A stretch of DNA of 64,000 nt. It comes from Symbiodinium microadriaticum (Eukaryota; Sar; Dinophyceae; Suessiales; Symbiodiniaceae). The notes under the pieces were generated by a model. The model did no database searches and was not told the origin of the DNA. It saw only the letters and a program-made list of their open reading frames with translations. Positions within the stretch are counted from its first letter, which is position 1; each line of letters starts with the position of its first letter. The position numbers were made by a program, and so were the translations under genes. The stretch lies in contig LSRX01000257.1 of the NCBI GenBank assembly GCA_001939145.1, positions 289,450-353,449 of the forward strand, written 5' to 3'. Below are positions 22,651 to 34,067 of this stretch, in pieces.

Positions 22651-22722
22651 TACCCATAGGCTCCTTTTTGGGATTACCCTATAGGATCCTAAGTACAAAA
22701 CACAAGAAGGAACTACTATGGT
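22651..22722 (-). mobile_element. family A element with most of the left arm deleted
   Basis: TACCCATAGGCTC joins directly to CTTTTTGGGATTACCC, lacking the CATAGTAGTT part of the arm. The right arm AAGGAACTACTATGG remains. Confidence 0.65.
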
Positions 22723-23190
22723 AATGCAAGGGCCTTAACGATTAAAAATGGGTTTTGGGGTACCTCACCGCAAGCAATAGGCAACTACTCAAGCGAAAAA
22801 AATACCTGGTTTAGTAGTCCTGGTTAGGGGTTCTATCTTAAGGTGCCCTAGTTTCGGAACCTCCCAAATCGGATCCCTTGCAATGCTAGGTTTCAAGAAA
22901 CCCGGTTCTTTCGAATTGAAAACCTCTTTTGATGTGGGCTGTCCTCAATTTCACAGCCCACAGGGTCCAGAGTTTGGTGTTGTGCTATGCTTTAGTTTAT
23001 GGCTTTAGGCATGTGGAGTGTTGAATTCCTGTTTAGGCGTGTAGGGCTTTAGTTTAGACAGTAACATCAGGCGATGGTGTGGGACTAAATTTTTTCGGCT
23101 TCGAGTGAGGATCTGTGAGCCCTCAAATGCTCAGGGGTTGGGGAAGATGTCAGATGGGGCCTAAATTGTCGTGCCACGCTGTCTTCTACA
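22723..23190. other. family B left-end relic and unique sequence
   Basis: AAGGGCCTTAACGATTAAAA followed by TGGGTTTTGGGGTA (22727-22760) matches a family B left end. No clear right end was found. Confidence 0.45.
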
Positions 23191-23277
23191 GTACCCATAC
23201 GCTCCATTGTAGTTCCTTTTTGTGGTTTCATCCAGAAGGTTATCCCATAAAGGAACTACTATGGAGTCTATGGGTAG
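23191..23277 (+). mobile_element. MITE-like family A element
   Basis: GTACCCATACGCTCCATTGT faces AGGAACTACTATGGAGTC plus TATGGGTA, with flanking TA on both sides. It is a few bases shorter than other copies in the loop. Confidence 0.75.
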
Positions 23278-23750
23278 TGCCAGGCACCGGCGAGCAGCGT
23301 GCGATTTGTCCGTTTTCACTCGCCCACCGTTACAAAGCGGTATTCGCTTCAACGCTCGGTGGCCGCAGCCAACACAGGCGCCAACAAGTGATCAGAGGTT
23401 GAGGGTTTAGGGTTTGGGGTTTAGGGGCTTAGAGTTTGGGGGTTGAGCGGCGAAAACACAGATGAGAACACCATTCTCCAAAGGTGCCAACACGGATCAG
23501 CCGTCTGATTCATGGGGCTTCGTCTGAAACCCGAACCTGTCTTAACCAAACCCCGCCACTGCCAAAGCCAAATTATACCACCCAAACGCCCAGACCGCAA
23601 CCACCTTAAAACCATATACTACTCGCGTAACCTTAATGCACGCCCTTATTCTCACTCCCTTGGAGTGTTGGTATATAAAACATGCAACATACTTCTCCTA
23701 AGAGCACTAAAGAAAGGTCCCTAAACCTAAGCCGCATCTTTAGCCTCAAG
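23278..23750. other. downstream flank of the RCC1-like gene
   Basis: TTTAGGG motifs at 23400-23445, then unique sequence up to the RCC1 repeats. No further repeat blades were found on either strand. Confidence 0.5.
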
Positions 23751-24803
23751 TCACCCCACCTGTTCGGGGACGTCGCATTGACCCCATCTGTTTCTGCCGA
23801 AACAGACCAGATCCCCATCGGCTGTTATCACACAGGTATGATGCAATCCGGCAGACACCGCTGAAACAGGGCCAAGGGCCTCTGGAACGTTGCATTGGCC
23901 ATCCTTGTTCAATCCGAAACACACCAGCCGTCTGTCGGCAGTAATTGCGCAGGTGTAGTGATACCCTGCAGATACCGCCAAAACGGGCCCCAAGTCTGCA
24001 GGCACTGCGCACTGGCCCTCGCTCTTTTCTCCGAAGCAAACCAGCTGACCGTCTGCCTTCACTGCACACGTGTGATCTTCGCCGGCAGATACAGCCACCA
24101 CAGGGCCCAAACCTGCTGGGACGCGGCACTGGCCCTCGTTTCCACGTCCGAAGCAAAGCAGCTACCCGTCGATCTGCACTGCACAACTGTGGTGAGCTCC
24201 GGCAGCAACTGCTATTACTGGCCCGATTCCTTCCGGCACATCGCACTTGCCCTCGTTGGGATGACCGAAGCAAACCAGTCGTCCATCCGCCCTCACTGCA
24301 CAGGTGTGAGAGAAGTCTACAGCAACAGCTAGAGTTTGTCCAAGCATGGCTGGCACGTCGCACAGGCCATGGCTGTTTTGTTGCAAGTTCACGACTTGCC
24401 CGGGCTTGATGTTCTGGACGTACTCCTTGTTAGCTCCGAAACAACGCAATAGTGCAGCTGTCGTTATGACGCAGGTGTGATGATAGCCTGCAGACACCGC
24501 CACAACAGGTCCCAAGTCTGCTGGCACATCGCACTGGCCTTCTTCGTTTCGACCGAAGCACACAAGCTGCCCGGCGGCGTTCAACGCACAAGTGTGCTGG
24601 TATCCTGCAGACACGGCCAGCACAGGCCCCAGGTGCGGTGCCATGACCTGATACAGCACGGATATGCATTCCACAACTCGCGTTTTCGCGAGGCATAGCG
24701 CAACACTTCTTGGCGCACGCAGCTGACGTGCACCCCGCTGGCTGTGTGCAAGAGTCGACGTCAGTCCTGGACGAGCACATCCGCGTAGCTGACGGGAAAC
24801 CAT
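23751..24803 (-). pseudogene. RCC1-like tandem repeat protein, interrupted by one in-frame stop
   Basis: Reading from ATG at 24803, seven tandem repeats of about 39 residues begin near residue 58 (about 24632). Each follows the pattern LGPV.AVSAG..HTC....DG.LVCFG....GQCDVP, the RCC1/ATS1-type beta-propeller blade. Repeat 2 carries an insertion of about 18 residues after RCFGANKE. In repeat 4 the codon after IDG is TAG (24162-24164), where sister repeats have CAG or CGG (DGQL, DGRL). The frame then continues through three more repeats to TGA at 23751-23753. RCC1 propellers usually have seven blades and act as protein-interaction or exchange-factor modules; the partner here is unknown. The last codons read CCCGAACAG then GTGGGG, a possible splice donor, so the true 3' end may be an intron boundary. 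The first 57 residues do not look like the family and may be upstream intron or a poor start; the Met in MAPHLGPV or an acceptor just before it is an alternative. The gene is either a young pseudogene or a gene with a base error. The repeat call is confident; the gene model is not. Confidence 0.8.
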
Positions 24804-26494
24804 TTGCCACGGCTAGACAGCTCCCCGTGAAGATGTGGATCAATCCACTAAATGTCTCGTGGGCTTACTTACGTACATCTTCGTCCATCATCGCGAGAGC
24901 ATGTTGGAGAAACTGGCAGCGTGAACAGAGGGGAGAACTGCACCAACGCACACACAAAAGGCTGGAGGGCTCCCGGAGTTTTCGAACCATATGTTGAATG
25001 TCCTGCATGCTCAGAAGAGCCGGATGACTCGTTGTCGCAGTGGCAAGCTACTTCGCAGTGACCCAGACCCTGAACCTTGAACATCAAAATCCACGTCGAT
25101 TCAGCGCACCCCACTGCTTAGGATACGAACCCTGCATGAAAAGGCCGTCCAGACTAGTGCTCTGTATTTGCAAAAGGTCCCCAACCATCCAGCCGAAGAC
25201 CAATTTTTTTCTACCTTCAAAGGGTCCATGCACCCATACATAGTATGTACTTTGCGCCCTAAAGTACCTGTATAGGGCCGAAGAAGCATCTACCAACTTA
25301 ACTCAGTACGGTGGTCCCAGGGAGTCCAAACACACCCTAAAACCAAAAACACCCTAAACATTGCATAATCCCTAAATCGTAAACCCTAACCCCCAAACCC
25401 CTGAACCCCTAATCCCTAAACCCTAAACCTAATCCCTAAACCCCAAACAGAGAACCCTATGGGAAGCCATACAGAGCTCCTGGTCGAAGCCGGCTGAAGC
25501 CAACCCCCCGCCTGACTCATCCGCCCGCTGCTCCCAGGGCTCCTCTTTAGGGCTTTTTTCCTGTTCTTTCAGGGCATATCGGGCTTTATTTAACTTTAAG
25601 AGTTTAGGGTTTGTATGGGGTTATTAGGGAGTCTAGGGTTTGGGAGTTTGAACATGATTTGGTGGCTTGGGTGGGGTGAGGGGGAACTTTAGGGATTGGT
25701 TTTTGAAGTCTAGGTTTACAGGTTTGGGGGTTTAGGGTTGAGGGTACGCTTATGCTTTCGGGTTGAGGGGTTGAGGTTCAGGACAAGGATTCGCATCGGC
25801 GCCAGAGGGGCCTCAGAAGACCGTAATTGCAGGTCCCAGCCCAACTCTGCAGTCCCTATATAAGATTGACTATCATGGCTGTGTCCTAAGTCAAGAACCC
25901 TAAACCCTAAAATCCATTGTAGGACTTGGCGTCTTCCACGAGAAGAAGCTCGGGCTCCGCACAGACCTAAATCCTACTCCCTCCACGGCAAAGCTCTCCA
26001 CTAGCCGAGATGCTTCTGAAAGAGTACCGGCTATCTGCGGGCTTGGTGCCTAGAGTCAAAAAAAATACCTTGGGTCAAGGTCACCTAAGTCACCTAAACC
26101 GAACCTTGAGAGCGGAGCATACTGCTCTGAGTAAAGTAGGGTTTAATTAGGGTTTAGGGGTTTAGGGGTTTAGGGTTTAGGGGTTTAGGGGTTTAGGGTC
26201 TAGGGGTTTAGGGTTGTGCATATACTCAGCTCATGAACCAGGTTTTGCACAGTTGCTGCATGGGAGACTATGCGTCATTGAGGCACTTGAACCCCCGAAG
26301 TGTGCCTAAGCCTTAAGCCTTAAGCCCTCAGCCAGCTCCAGAATGCAACATTATAAACCCTAAGTCTAAACCCTAAACCCTCAAGACATTACAAAGCCCA
26401 GAGCTAGGCCCCGAATACACAAAACCTGCTGCCACCTGTAGCTCCATCCTCCGGATATTATAAGTCCGCACTCCCCTGAGGCCCCCCCGGTACT
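24804..26494. other. upstream flank of the RCC1-like gene, then mixed motifs
   Basis: 24804-25320 is free of telomere heptamers but gives no recognisable protein. CCCTAAA units at 25330-25450, GGGTTTAG at 25590-25770 and at 26138-26215. A partial family E motif (TAGTATGTACTTTGCGCCC) lies at about 25239. Confidence 0.5.
26138..26215 (-). repeat. telomere-like array (TTTAGGG/TTTAGGGG)
   Basis: Alternating heptamers and octamers, mostly TTAGGGGTTTAGGG. Confidence 0.9.
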
Positions 26495-26690
26495 CAGAGA
26501 GTAGATACTTCGGGCTTAAAGTAATCCCTATATGGGTACTTTACGGCCAAAGTATATACACGATCTATCTGCATACATATACATAGACATAGCAATATAC
26601 ATATATTGATATATGTATATATATATATATATACATACATATACATATACACAAAATAGGTACATGGAGCCTTCGGGTGAAGGACTCCTA
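26495..26690. mobile_element. family E element with internal microsatellite
   Basis: GTAGATACTTCGGGCTTAAAG at the left, then a TA/CATA microsatellite (26560-26655), then TAGGTACATGGAGCCTTCGGG at the right. Same architecture as 273-554. Confidence 0.55.
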
Positions 26691-26776
26691 AAGACTCCAT
26701 ATCTCCGCTAGGGTCTACCTGAATAGGTTCCTGCATCAAGCCCTGATCATGCCAAACGTCATGTAATTAGAAGCCT

Positions 26777-26871
26777 ACCCTAGGGCTCCGGTTACCTAAA
26801 TCATGGGTCAATGGGCTTCATCTACTATGTGGCTCGTAACCGATCATATATAAGTAACTGGGCCCTAGGCT
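26777..26871. mobile_element. MITE-like family D element
   Basis: TAGGGCTCCGGTTACCTAAA faces TATAAGTAACTGGGCCCTA. Interior GGGCTTCATCTACTATGTGG matches 29097-29117. Confidence 0.7.
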
Positions 26872-26879
26872 GAACAGTT

Positions 26880-28335
26880 ACTCATATTATCATGCCTTAG
26901 AAGGCTCCCTGTCTGAAAAGTCTCTTCTGCGCCTTCTAGGGCATCAGAGGGCTCCTGATGATAAGTGTAGTATGAAATACTCACAAGCCCCTACTCTAAT
27001 TGTGAAGGCCCCTACTATAGGACCCTATGCTAGATCCCCTAAAAAAACCTTTAAAAGGGAACTTGAAGGGCTCTGTTCGAATTCTGAGGCCCGAATTTTA
27101 GGCCAAGATGCCGGGGCCCGGCGCTCGCGGCGGGGCATTGGGCCTCTTGGGCTCCCAGGAAGCTTCTGGGGCTCCGCAGGCGTTTTAGGGTTTAGGGGTT
27201 TAGAGTTTAGGTGTTTTGTTCTTTTTAGGGTTTGGGGTGGAGAGTTTAGGGGTTAGGATGTGTTTAGGCTGTAGGGTTTAGGATTTAGAGTTTAGCACCC
27301 AGTCGGTCGGGGATTTGTTGACTTAGGATCACAAATATGTTGGAAATGGGAATTCTTCCCATCAGCATGCTAAACACACAAACTCCTAGGAGGCCGATGT
27401 TCCAGATGGATGCTGAGGACCAGATTAGACAAGGATCTCAAACTCTTACCCTCGGTGATAAGTCGCATGCCAAAGCCTTGAATACAATATGAACTTGATC
27501 CACGACACCCGAAACCAGCAAATCTGCAAGATTTGATTATGAGCCCTTATCGTAGTCCTGCGGCATAGGTGGCAAGGCGTCCTAGCCTTAATAAAGACCG
27601 TCATCCTACACCCGAAACCTGGCAGGGAACCTAAACGCGAACACCAGGGTACTCTCAAGAAGATCTAGGGTCCTTTAGAATGTGAAGAAGGCTATGTGGG
27701 TTTAGGGTTTTGGGTGTTGTGGGGCTCACTATAGCCAAGACTGGCAAAGAGACTTTCAGGGGATGATATTACTAGCTATACCGACCGATATATTATTCCA
27801 ACCGACCCATGCTTCATCACCAGCCTCAGAGTAGCGCTGCCGCATCAGCTCACACTCACGGACTCTTCATATTTCATGGCTCAGCTTCGAGGGCTTATGC
27901 TGGTGACTTGCGCGGTGGCTTGGTTTCCATGGTCCAGTTTAAGGCTTACCTGAACCCTAAACCCTGAAGCCCCAAAAAGCCTACCACTTTTGAGTTCCTG
28001 ATTCTGGTTTCCTTAGAACAGCGCCCTATTAAGGCAACAAGCATAGGATTCAGGGCTTAGGGTTAAGTTCAGCCGTCACGTGTAGGATGTTGGGCCTAAT
28101 GAAGTTTCAGACTTGGCTTCAAGTTGAGGGTTTGCCATGGCTTACATTCAACCTACGCAACCCTACTTTTCTGTCCAGTCTTAATTACCCTACAGGGAAC
28201 TAAGCGATGGCAAGTTCTGCTATAGAGGGCATATTTTTGGCCTGCAAGTCCTAGACGGCCAAATTTACCCTAAACCGAACTCATCCGCGCCGGCCCAGAG
28301 GCCAGAAGGGGTCCTCTTCGCAAGATGCAGATGCA
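26880..28335. other. no gene recognised
   Basis: GGGTTTAG motifs at 27185-27295, otherwise mostly unique. Frames of up to 94 codons are unrecognised. Confidence 0.5.
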
Positions 28336-28338
28336 CCC

Positions 28339-28433
28339 TACCCATAGGCTCCTAAGTAGCTCCTTTTTGTGGTTCATGTTTAGAATCCTATAAGGTAACC
28401 CCAAGAAGGAACTACGAAGGAGCCTATTGGTAA
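28339..28433 (+). mobile_element. MITE-like family A element
   Basis: TACCCATAGGCTCCTAAGTA faces GGAACTACGAAGGAGCC with TATTGGTA. Interior AATCCTATAAGGTAACCCC. Confidence 0.75.
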
Positions 28434-28554
28434 ACCCTAAAACGCAGACTGCGCCCAGCTTGAGACAAAACGGCAGCGGGCCCGAAATCTTGGCCGGAGT
28501 GAAGCTAGCTTCAGGCAATGATCAACGAATCGAAGCTCTGTTGCGTTAATGGCT

Positions 28555-28709
28555 TCTACAAATGTCGGGCTTAATGATACTACACCCCTAAACCCTAAAC
28601 CCTAACCCTAACCCCCCCAACAAAAAAAAATCTACAAATGTCGGGCTCAACTATACTATAACCCTAAAGGCCCTAAACCCTAACCCCCCCCCCAAACAAA
28701 AAAAAAAAT
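28555..28709. repeat. two-copy tandem repeat ending in C-run/A-run
   Basis: TCTACAAATGTCGGGCT starts both copies (28555 and 28631, 76-bp period). Each runs through CCCTAAACCCTAA into C7-10 and A9-11 homopolymers. Confidence 0.85.
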
Positions 28710-28804
28710 GCTTGTGCTCGGCTTCTGGTCTAGCCAACTTCCCCTGGGCCACCCAGAACCACGATCCTCCATCTTGCTCCGTGTGGTTACCACAAGGCTC
28801 CAGG

Positions 28805-28912
28805 GTTGGGGTTGAGGGTTTAGGGTTTAGGGTTTAGGGGTTTAGGGTTTTAGGGTTTTAGGGTTTAGGGGGTTTGGGGTTGAGGGTTTACGGATGTAGG
28901 GTTTAGGCAAGA
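28805..28912 (-). repeat. telomere-like array (TTTAGGG)
   Basis: GGGTTTAGGG and TTTTAGGG units, in the opposite orientation to the tract 100 bp upstream. Confidence 0.9.
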
Positions 28913-29054
28913 TGGCACCCACAACCCTAAAGGGGAATGAAAACAACTCTTTTAGGGCACCCTAAACCTAAACCCTAAAGGGTTCAGGAACGGGGTTTCG
29001 GGGCTTGTCGGAGGTAGGGTTGGAAGGCTTTTTCGGAGTTCTTGCGTCGTCGTG

Positions 29055-29158
29055 GTTACCCCAAGGGCTCCACTTACCTAAATAGTGGGTTACTGGGCTT
29101 CATATATATTATGTGGCTAGTAACCTATTATATAAATAACTGGAGCCCTAGGGTACCT
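29055..29158. mobile_element. MITE-like family D element
   Basis: GGTTACCCCAAGGGCTCCAC faces TGGAGCCCTAGGGTACC. Subterminal TTACCTAAATAGTGGGTTA faces TAACCTATTATATAAATAAC. Confidence 0.7.
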
Positions 29159-29189
29159 CACCAATATGGTGCTGCTTCAGGCAAGGCGG

Positions 29190-29277
29190 CAAGGCCACTG
29201 TAATTCCTTTCTGTGGTTTATGTATTTAAGATCCAAAAGGGTAATCCCAACAAGGAACTACGATGGAGTCTATGGTT
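29190..29277 (+). mobile_element. degenerate family A element
   Basis: Interior CTTTCTGTGGTTTATG and right arm AAGGAACTACGATGGAGTC are recognisable; the left end is eroded. Confidence 0.6.
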
Positions 29278-29645
29278 CAAACCCTAAACCCAAAGCCCCC
29301 AGTTGCAGGCCGTAGCTTGCAATCCCCAAACCCTTCTTGAAAGGGTCTAGATGAGGTTTAAGCGGAGGCCGGCCTTAGAACGTTAGCCCTGAAGGAAACC
29401 CTTTGGGGCTACTTGGGTGAGCCTTCCGTTATGACTATGACCCTAAAGGACACCGTTTTGGGTTCTTCGGGTAAGCCTTCAGCTATGAGTTTGTCGAAAA
29501 CACTGCTGAATCTACTACACCTGTTAAGGACACGACCGGTCGTACTCGCGCCCATTGATAGTGCAGTGCTCCTGTGGTGTGGGTTTAGGGTTTTGGATAA
29601 CTAGGAGTTGAAGATCAGGAGCTTGTGATGTTCGTCTCTAGCTTG

Positions 29646-29646
<1 letters not shown>
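29278..29646. other. no gene recognised
   Basis: Unique sequence with a TTTAGGG unit at about 29583. Confidence 0.5.
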
Positions 29647-29676
<30 letters not shown>

Positions 29677-29793
29677 CGTACGCACGTATGTATGTATGTA
29701 TGTATGTATGTATGTATGTATGTATGTATGCATGTGTGTGTGTGTGTATCTGTGTATGTGTGTATGTGTGTGTGTGTGTATATATATATATAT
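29647..29793. repeat. ATGT tetranucleotide microsatellite
   Basis: A long GTAT run with a GTAC/GCAC block near 29677-29688, then TG and TA runs. Confidence 0.95.
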
Positions 29794-31095
29794 GGATTCG
29801 TGCCTGCTGGGGCATCAGTGTAACTGGGTTGGGTCGAAGGCATGTAGGCGCGTGCCGTGCAGTGATGCTGTTATCCTAGTCGCGGGGGGCATTGAAGGGG
29901 ATGCAGTCAGGATTTGGGCCAAGGCCATCGGTGGTCGAATTCAGATATTGCTGAAAAAGGACTTAAGCAGGTTCCGAAAGGACCACGCTCAGGGGCGCAG
30001 TGAAAATCACGTATAGGACTCTCTCAGTCATTTCCATGCTAGTTACTACTCCCTGAACCCTAAACCCCTTTAAACCCTAACCGTAACCCTCAACGAATTA
30101 ATAAACCCTAAATCCTGTTGCGACGATGGTTCGGATTGGGAGAGTGGCTCTTGTCATCAAGACCAGTAGATATCTAGCAGCCGGACGGTCCTGCGCCGTG
30201 TCCTTAGCCAGCAGGCAGAACTTAAAACGTGAGTATGAACATGTATGAACTCTGCTTCAAGCAATGCAGGATGCCCAAACTGAATTACACATCCAGAGCG
30301 AACTTTAGGGCCACGCCCCTAACTGGAAACTCTTGCGACACCGTTGCTGTGACGAAGACTCGACCCCGAAGAGACCTAAGCCCAAAAGCGTAAGCATCAG
30401 TCTGCAGCCCTGGCCCTGGACCCTATATCTGCACCCCTAAACCCAAGCTTAATCAAAACCATTAGAGTTTAGGGCTTAGAGATGCTTAGAGTTTATAGGA
30501 TTTGAGGTTTAGGGTCTATAGTCTAGGGTTTAGGGTTTAGGGCTTAGGGAGCCCACTCGCAAAACTCTTACAATGGCGCGACTCAGGCTAGAAGGCCGTC
30601 TTCCTACTCCGCCACACCGTTCAGGGACGGTGCAGTATCCGTGGCTGGGGACTTGAGACGCATTCTATTGTTCTGTCGCTATATGTAATTGCCTCTTGCG
30701 CAACTACCTTCAGGAAATTTCGGGAACCTTGCAAGATTCCAAGCCCAGGAGCTAAGACCATCTCGAACAAATGGCGGGCGTTGTCGCGGGCCTTCAACTT
30801 GGACGCATGCCAGCTAATCTAAGCCACTCCCAGCTCCCAGTTGTACCACCACTATGGAGTTCAACCCTAAAAGGGCCAGCTGTGCCCGAAGGTCAATCAG
30901 TTCCTCGATCGCCATCCTTATCACGGTTTTGGGCCTGTAATTCCATAATGCATGTATGGCGCATCTTGGAATGAAAGGGAAGTGGGGGCGGGGCGGGTAC
31001 TGCCGGCTATGCGGCTTCAAGGCTTGGGAATCTGGAGGCTTAGGCTCATAGGGGTGTGGGCTTGGGGGACAAGAGGTTCAGCACATGATTCTGTG
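29794..31095. other. no gene recognised
   Basis: Mostly unique. CCCTAAA units at 30055-30115 and TTTAGGG at 30468-30545. Confidence 0.5.
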
Positions 31096-31215
31096 AACCC
31101 TAAAGGATAGGGTTTAGGGTTTCTAAACCCTAAAGTATAGGGAGTATAGGGTTTAGGGTTTAAGGTTTCTAAACCCTAAACCCTAAACCCTAAGACTTTA
31201 AGACCTAGACCCCAA
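31096..31215. repeat. telomere-like tract folding back twice
   Basis: CCCTAAA, then TTTAGGGTTT, CTAAACCCTAAA, then TTTAGGGTTTAAGG and CTAAACCCTAAACCC within 120 bp. Several self-complementary junctions. Confidence 0.85.
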
Positions 31216-31306
31216 ACCCTGAGCGAGCGCCTGGTACTTAGCTGACTTCACCTTCCTGCTCCCTCTCGAGGTTTTTTACAAGGGCTCAGGGCCCGGGGTT
31301 CAGGGT

Positions 31307-31416
31307 AGTCCCAAAGGGTCCTAGGTACTGTTATGGGGCATACTTCCCCAAATCAAAATAGTAATTCCCAATATAGAAACCCTACATTCTACTATATCTT
31401 TGGACCCTTTGGGAGT
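31307..31416. mobile_element. foldback element, AGTCCCAAAGGGTCC ends
   Basis: AGTCCCAAAGGGTCCTA and TGGACCCTTTGGGAGT are near-perfect inverted ends. The interior is AT-rich and noncoding. Confidence 0.6.
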
Positions 31417-31419
31417 ATG

Positions 31420-32582
31420 CAATGTCCTTCTCCTCTATGGGCCACTAGTCTCCACCCTAATGTAGCACCCAGGTTCTTTAGTACTATAGGGGCCTACAAA
31501 ATGGGATAGGGTGTTGGTGGTGCAATACACTACAGGAGAGTGGTTAAATCATCCGGGAGTCTACATTAAATGACTAGCTTTCATCATAGAAAATAGGATA
31601 CCCGACAGGAGGAAGGGCGTATGTCTCAAGGCTTATGAACTGGCAGCAGAAAACCAGACAAATTCACATCCCAACCAGCCTAATTTCCTGCCTGAACCCC
31701 CGAAGGCAGGTAATATAATGGCCCAAAACCTATTAAAGCCCATTGTTCTACTCCAAATACTTTTGGGGTCCAGGTGAACCCTAAACCCCAGAAGTTGAAC
31801 TAATGGCCGGAATCCTACTCCCTAGTCCCAAACCCCCTAAATAAACCCCCTTAGCCCGCTAACCCGCCCCCCTAACTCCCCAAACCCGTAACGTCGAAGG
31901 TCTAGGGTTAGGGCTTAAACCTACACCCTAAAACCCTAAACCCTAAAACCCAAAGCCCTAAATCCTAAACCCGAAAATCCCAAAGCCCTAAATCCTAAAC
32001 CCGATGTGGGAGCCTTGAAGCCGGCTTGGTTTGCCGCTTGGCTAAACTCCTCACGCAGCTTGCTTTTAATGTTTTGGGGTGGGGCGAAAGATTCTTCAAG
32101 GGCCCTATAGGGTCACATAGAACCTACTTGTGTTTAAACACCCTTCAAGGGTTCTACAGGTTTGTGGAACCTGGAGGTCCAGGGGGTTCGGGTTAAGGGC
32201 GGATGTTTCAAAGAGGGGAAATTGAAAGCCCATGGGGTTTTGCAGTGGGGTTTTGCCTGCCTGGCTGGCAAACGGTGTGGGGCTCAGGAGTCTCGGGCCC
32301 CTGCAGGATGGAATGACAAGCTGACACCCTCTATTAGCAAAGCATTGCCAGGCTATGCCTTAACACCGGCCGACCTCATGGAATACGGCGCTGGCCTTCT
32401 TGGAGGCATGGAAAGATGTGTCTGAGACGGGCATGGGAAGAGGCACCGTGGTATGGGCCGGGGGGGCGCTGTTGTATCCCGCAGCATTTCTGAAGTTTAA
32501 GGGTCCGGCCCTTCAACACTCCGGCTGCGGCACCAAGGATTCGGAAAACCCAAAGCCCAAAGCTCAGGGGCCCACTCAACAT
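31420..32582. other. no gene recognised
   Basis: CCCTAAA-type tract at about 31905-32005. The remainder is unique, including GGGTTCTA-type motifs at 32100-32160. Confidence 0.5.
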
Positions 32583-32875
32583 CAGTGTGTCTGTATGTAG
32601 GCATGTATGTATGTGTGTATGCATGCATGCATGCATACATGCATGCATGTAATTATGTACATGTGTATGTCGATGTGTGTGCGTATATGCTTATATATAT
32701 ATATATATATACACATACATACATTTATACATGTGTATATATATATATATGTATATGTATATGTATGCATGCATGTAGGTACATCTGTACAAATCTGCCT
32801 ACGTATATGTATATATGTGTGTATTTACACATACTTGAACATACGTGTATACGCATATACGTATACATAAACTGA
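32583..32875. repeat. compound ATGT/TA/ATAC microsatellite
   Basis: GTAT/GCAT units, a TA core flanked by ACAT and TGTAT, then ATGT/TATG. It produces Tyr/Ile/Cys-rich artificial frames on both strands. Confidence 0.9.
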
Positions 32876-32879
32876 CAAG

Positions 32880-33710
32880 CACACAAGGAATGCACATGCT
32901 CATATGTAATCATAGAAGAGCCTCTACCTTGAATCACCGTGTTCACTATGATAGTTGAAGTGTTGGGACTTGTGGACTTTGTCATCTTAGCTGCAAACGA
33001 AACATAAGATCAGTTAGGCGCGCGGTACTGAGCGAGACCCACAAGCTTCGACAGCTTAGGGTTTATAAACCCATAGGGATTAGAGTTGGGGCGTAGGGTA
33101 GCTGCAGCGATAGCTCAACCTGAGGAATCAATGAATCCTCAGGGTCAAGTCCTGCAATCGGAAGCCCGGTTGAAATAGCTCTACCTAGACTCCAATGATG
33201 CCTGCAGAGGCTGAGCAACAAGAAATGGGGGACCTGCCTCATAATTAGGGCCTTAGGAGTACGGTGACCTTGCTGGGGTCCTAATCAGGATTTTTTAGGG
33301 ACGCAGCTCGCTGTAGACTGAACCTGACTCACGACGGCATCCAGATACTTCACAAAGAAGCGAAACCAGGGTCGCTGAAGTAGAAAGTGGCCCATTTGAT
33401 CGAGATTATCTTGGCTTTCTCAACACGCTTGTAGCCGACTCAGTCAGACTCCTGTATTAATATGCTAATACTAAGACGATACTGCCATACTACACTCTAC
33501 TCTGCTCTACCTGCTATACTATGCCATGCTAGCTGGCAAGGGGTTCTACATTTATTTCCTCCCTCCCGCAGCTCCGCCAGAAAGTCCCGGCCAAAGTCCT
33601 TGGCACTTGGGACTTTTCCAATTGCTGAGTGTAAACTTGGCGAGAACCGCTTGCACACTGTCCTATAGCCGAGTCACGCGAGTGGTAGAAAGGCTCGCAT
33701 GTTTTGAGCT
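32880..33710. other. unique sequence, no gene recognised
   Basis: Almost no telomere-like units. A perfect 7-bp hairpin CTGAGGA/TCCTCAG lies at about 33120-33143. Confidence 0.5.
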
Positions 33711-33808
33711 TACCCATAGGCTCCATAGTATTTCCTTTTTGGGATTACCTTATAGGATCCTAAATACAAACCACAAAAAGGAACAACTACTATGGAGCCG
33801 ATGGGTAT
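33711..33808 (-). mobile_element. MITE-like family A element
   Basis: TACCCATAGGCTCCATAGTA faces CTACTATGGAGCCGATGGGTA. Interior GGGATTACCTTATAGGATCC marks the reverse orientation. Confidence 0.8.
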
Positions 33809-34067
33809 CCCTAAACCCTATACTATACGTGCATGGGTTTATTCACTCCAAGGCCCCCTGCGCTCGACTCTGGAACACCTGAACCCAAGAAATTTGAGGG
33901 CTGATGCCAGCCGGTTATTGCCACAACAACTGACTACAATGTGTATCCCCCATACCTCAAGGTGGCGTCCTAGCCTCGTGTACCTCCAACTTCCAACCTT
34001 GTACTTTGAGACCAGCCTGAGCTTATAACAGCTTGCCATGTGTAGGGATGGGACATCCTTTATCAAC

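Noticed and set aside
23895-24409. Plus-strand frames of 145-154 codons and a second minus-strand frame of 205 codons over the RCC1 region
   Set aside because: They are shadows of the RCC1 repeats: only one frame gives the conserved VSAG..HTC..LVCFG pattern.
33108-33175. tRNA-like stretch (GATAGCTCAACC then GGTCAAGTCCTG)
   Set aside because: The central stem is 7 bp with a 9-base loop, spacing between the box-like motifs is wrong, and no acceptor stem could be formed.
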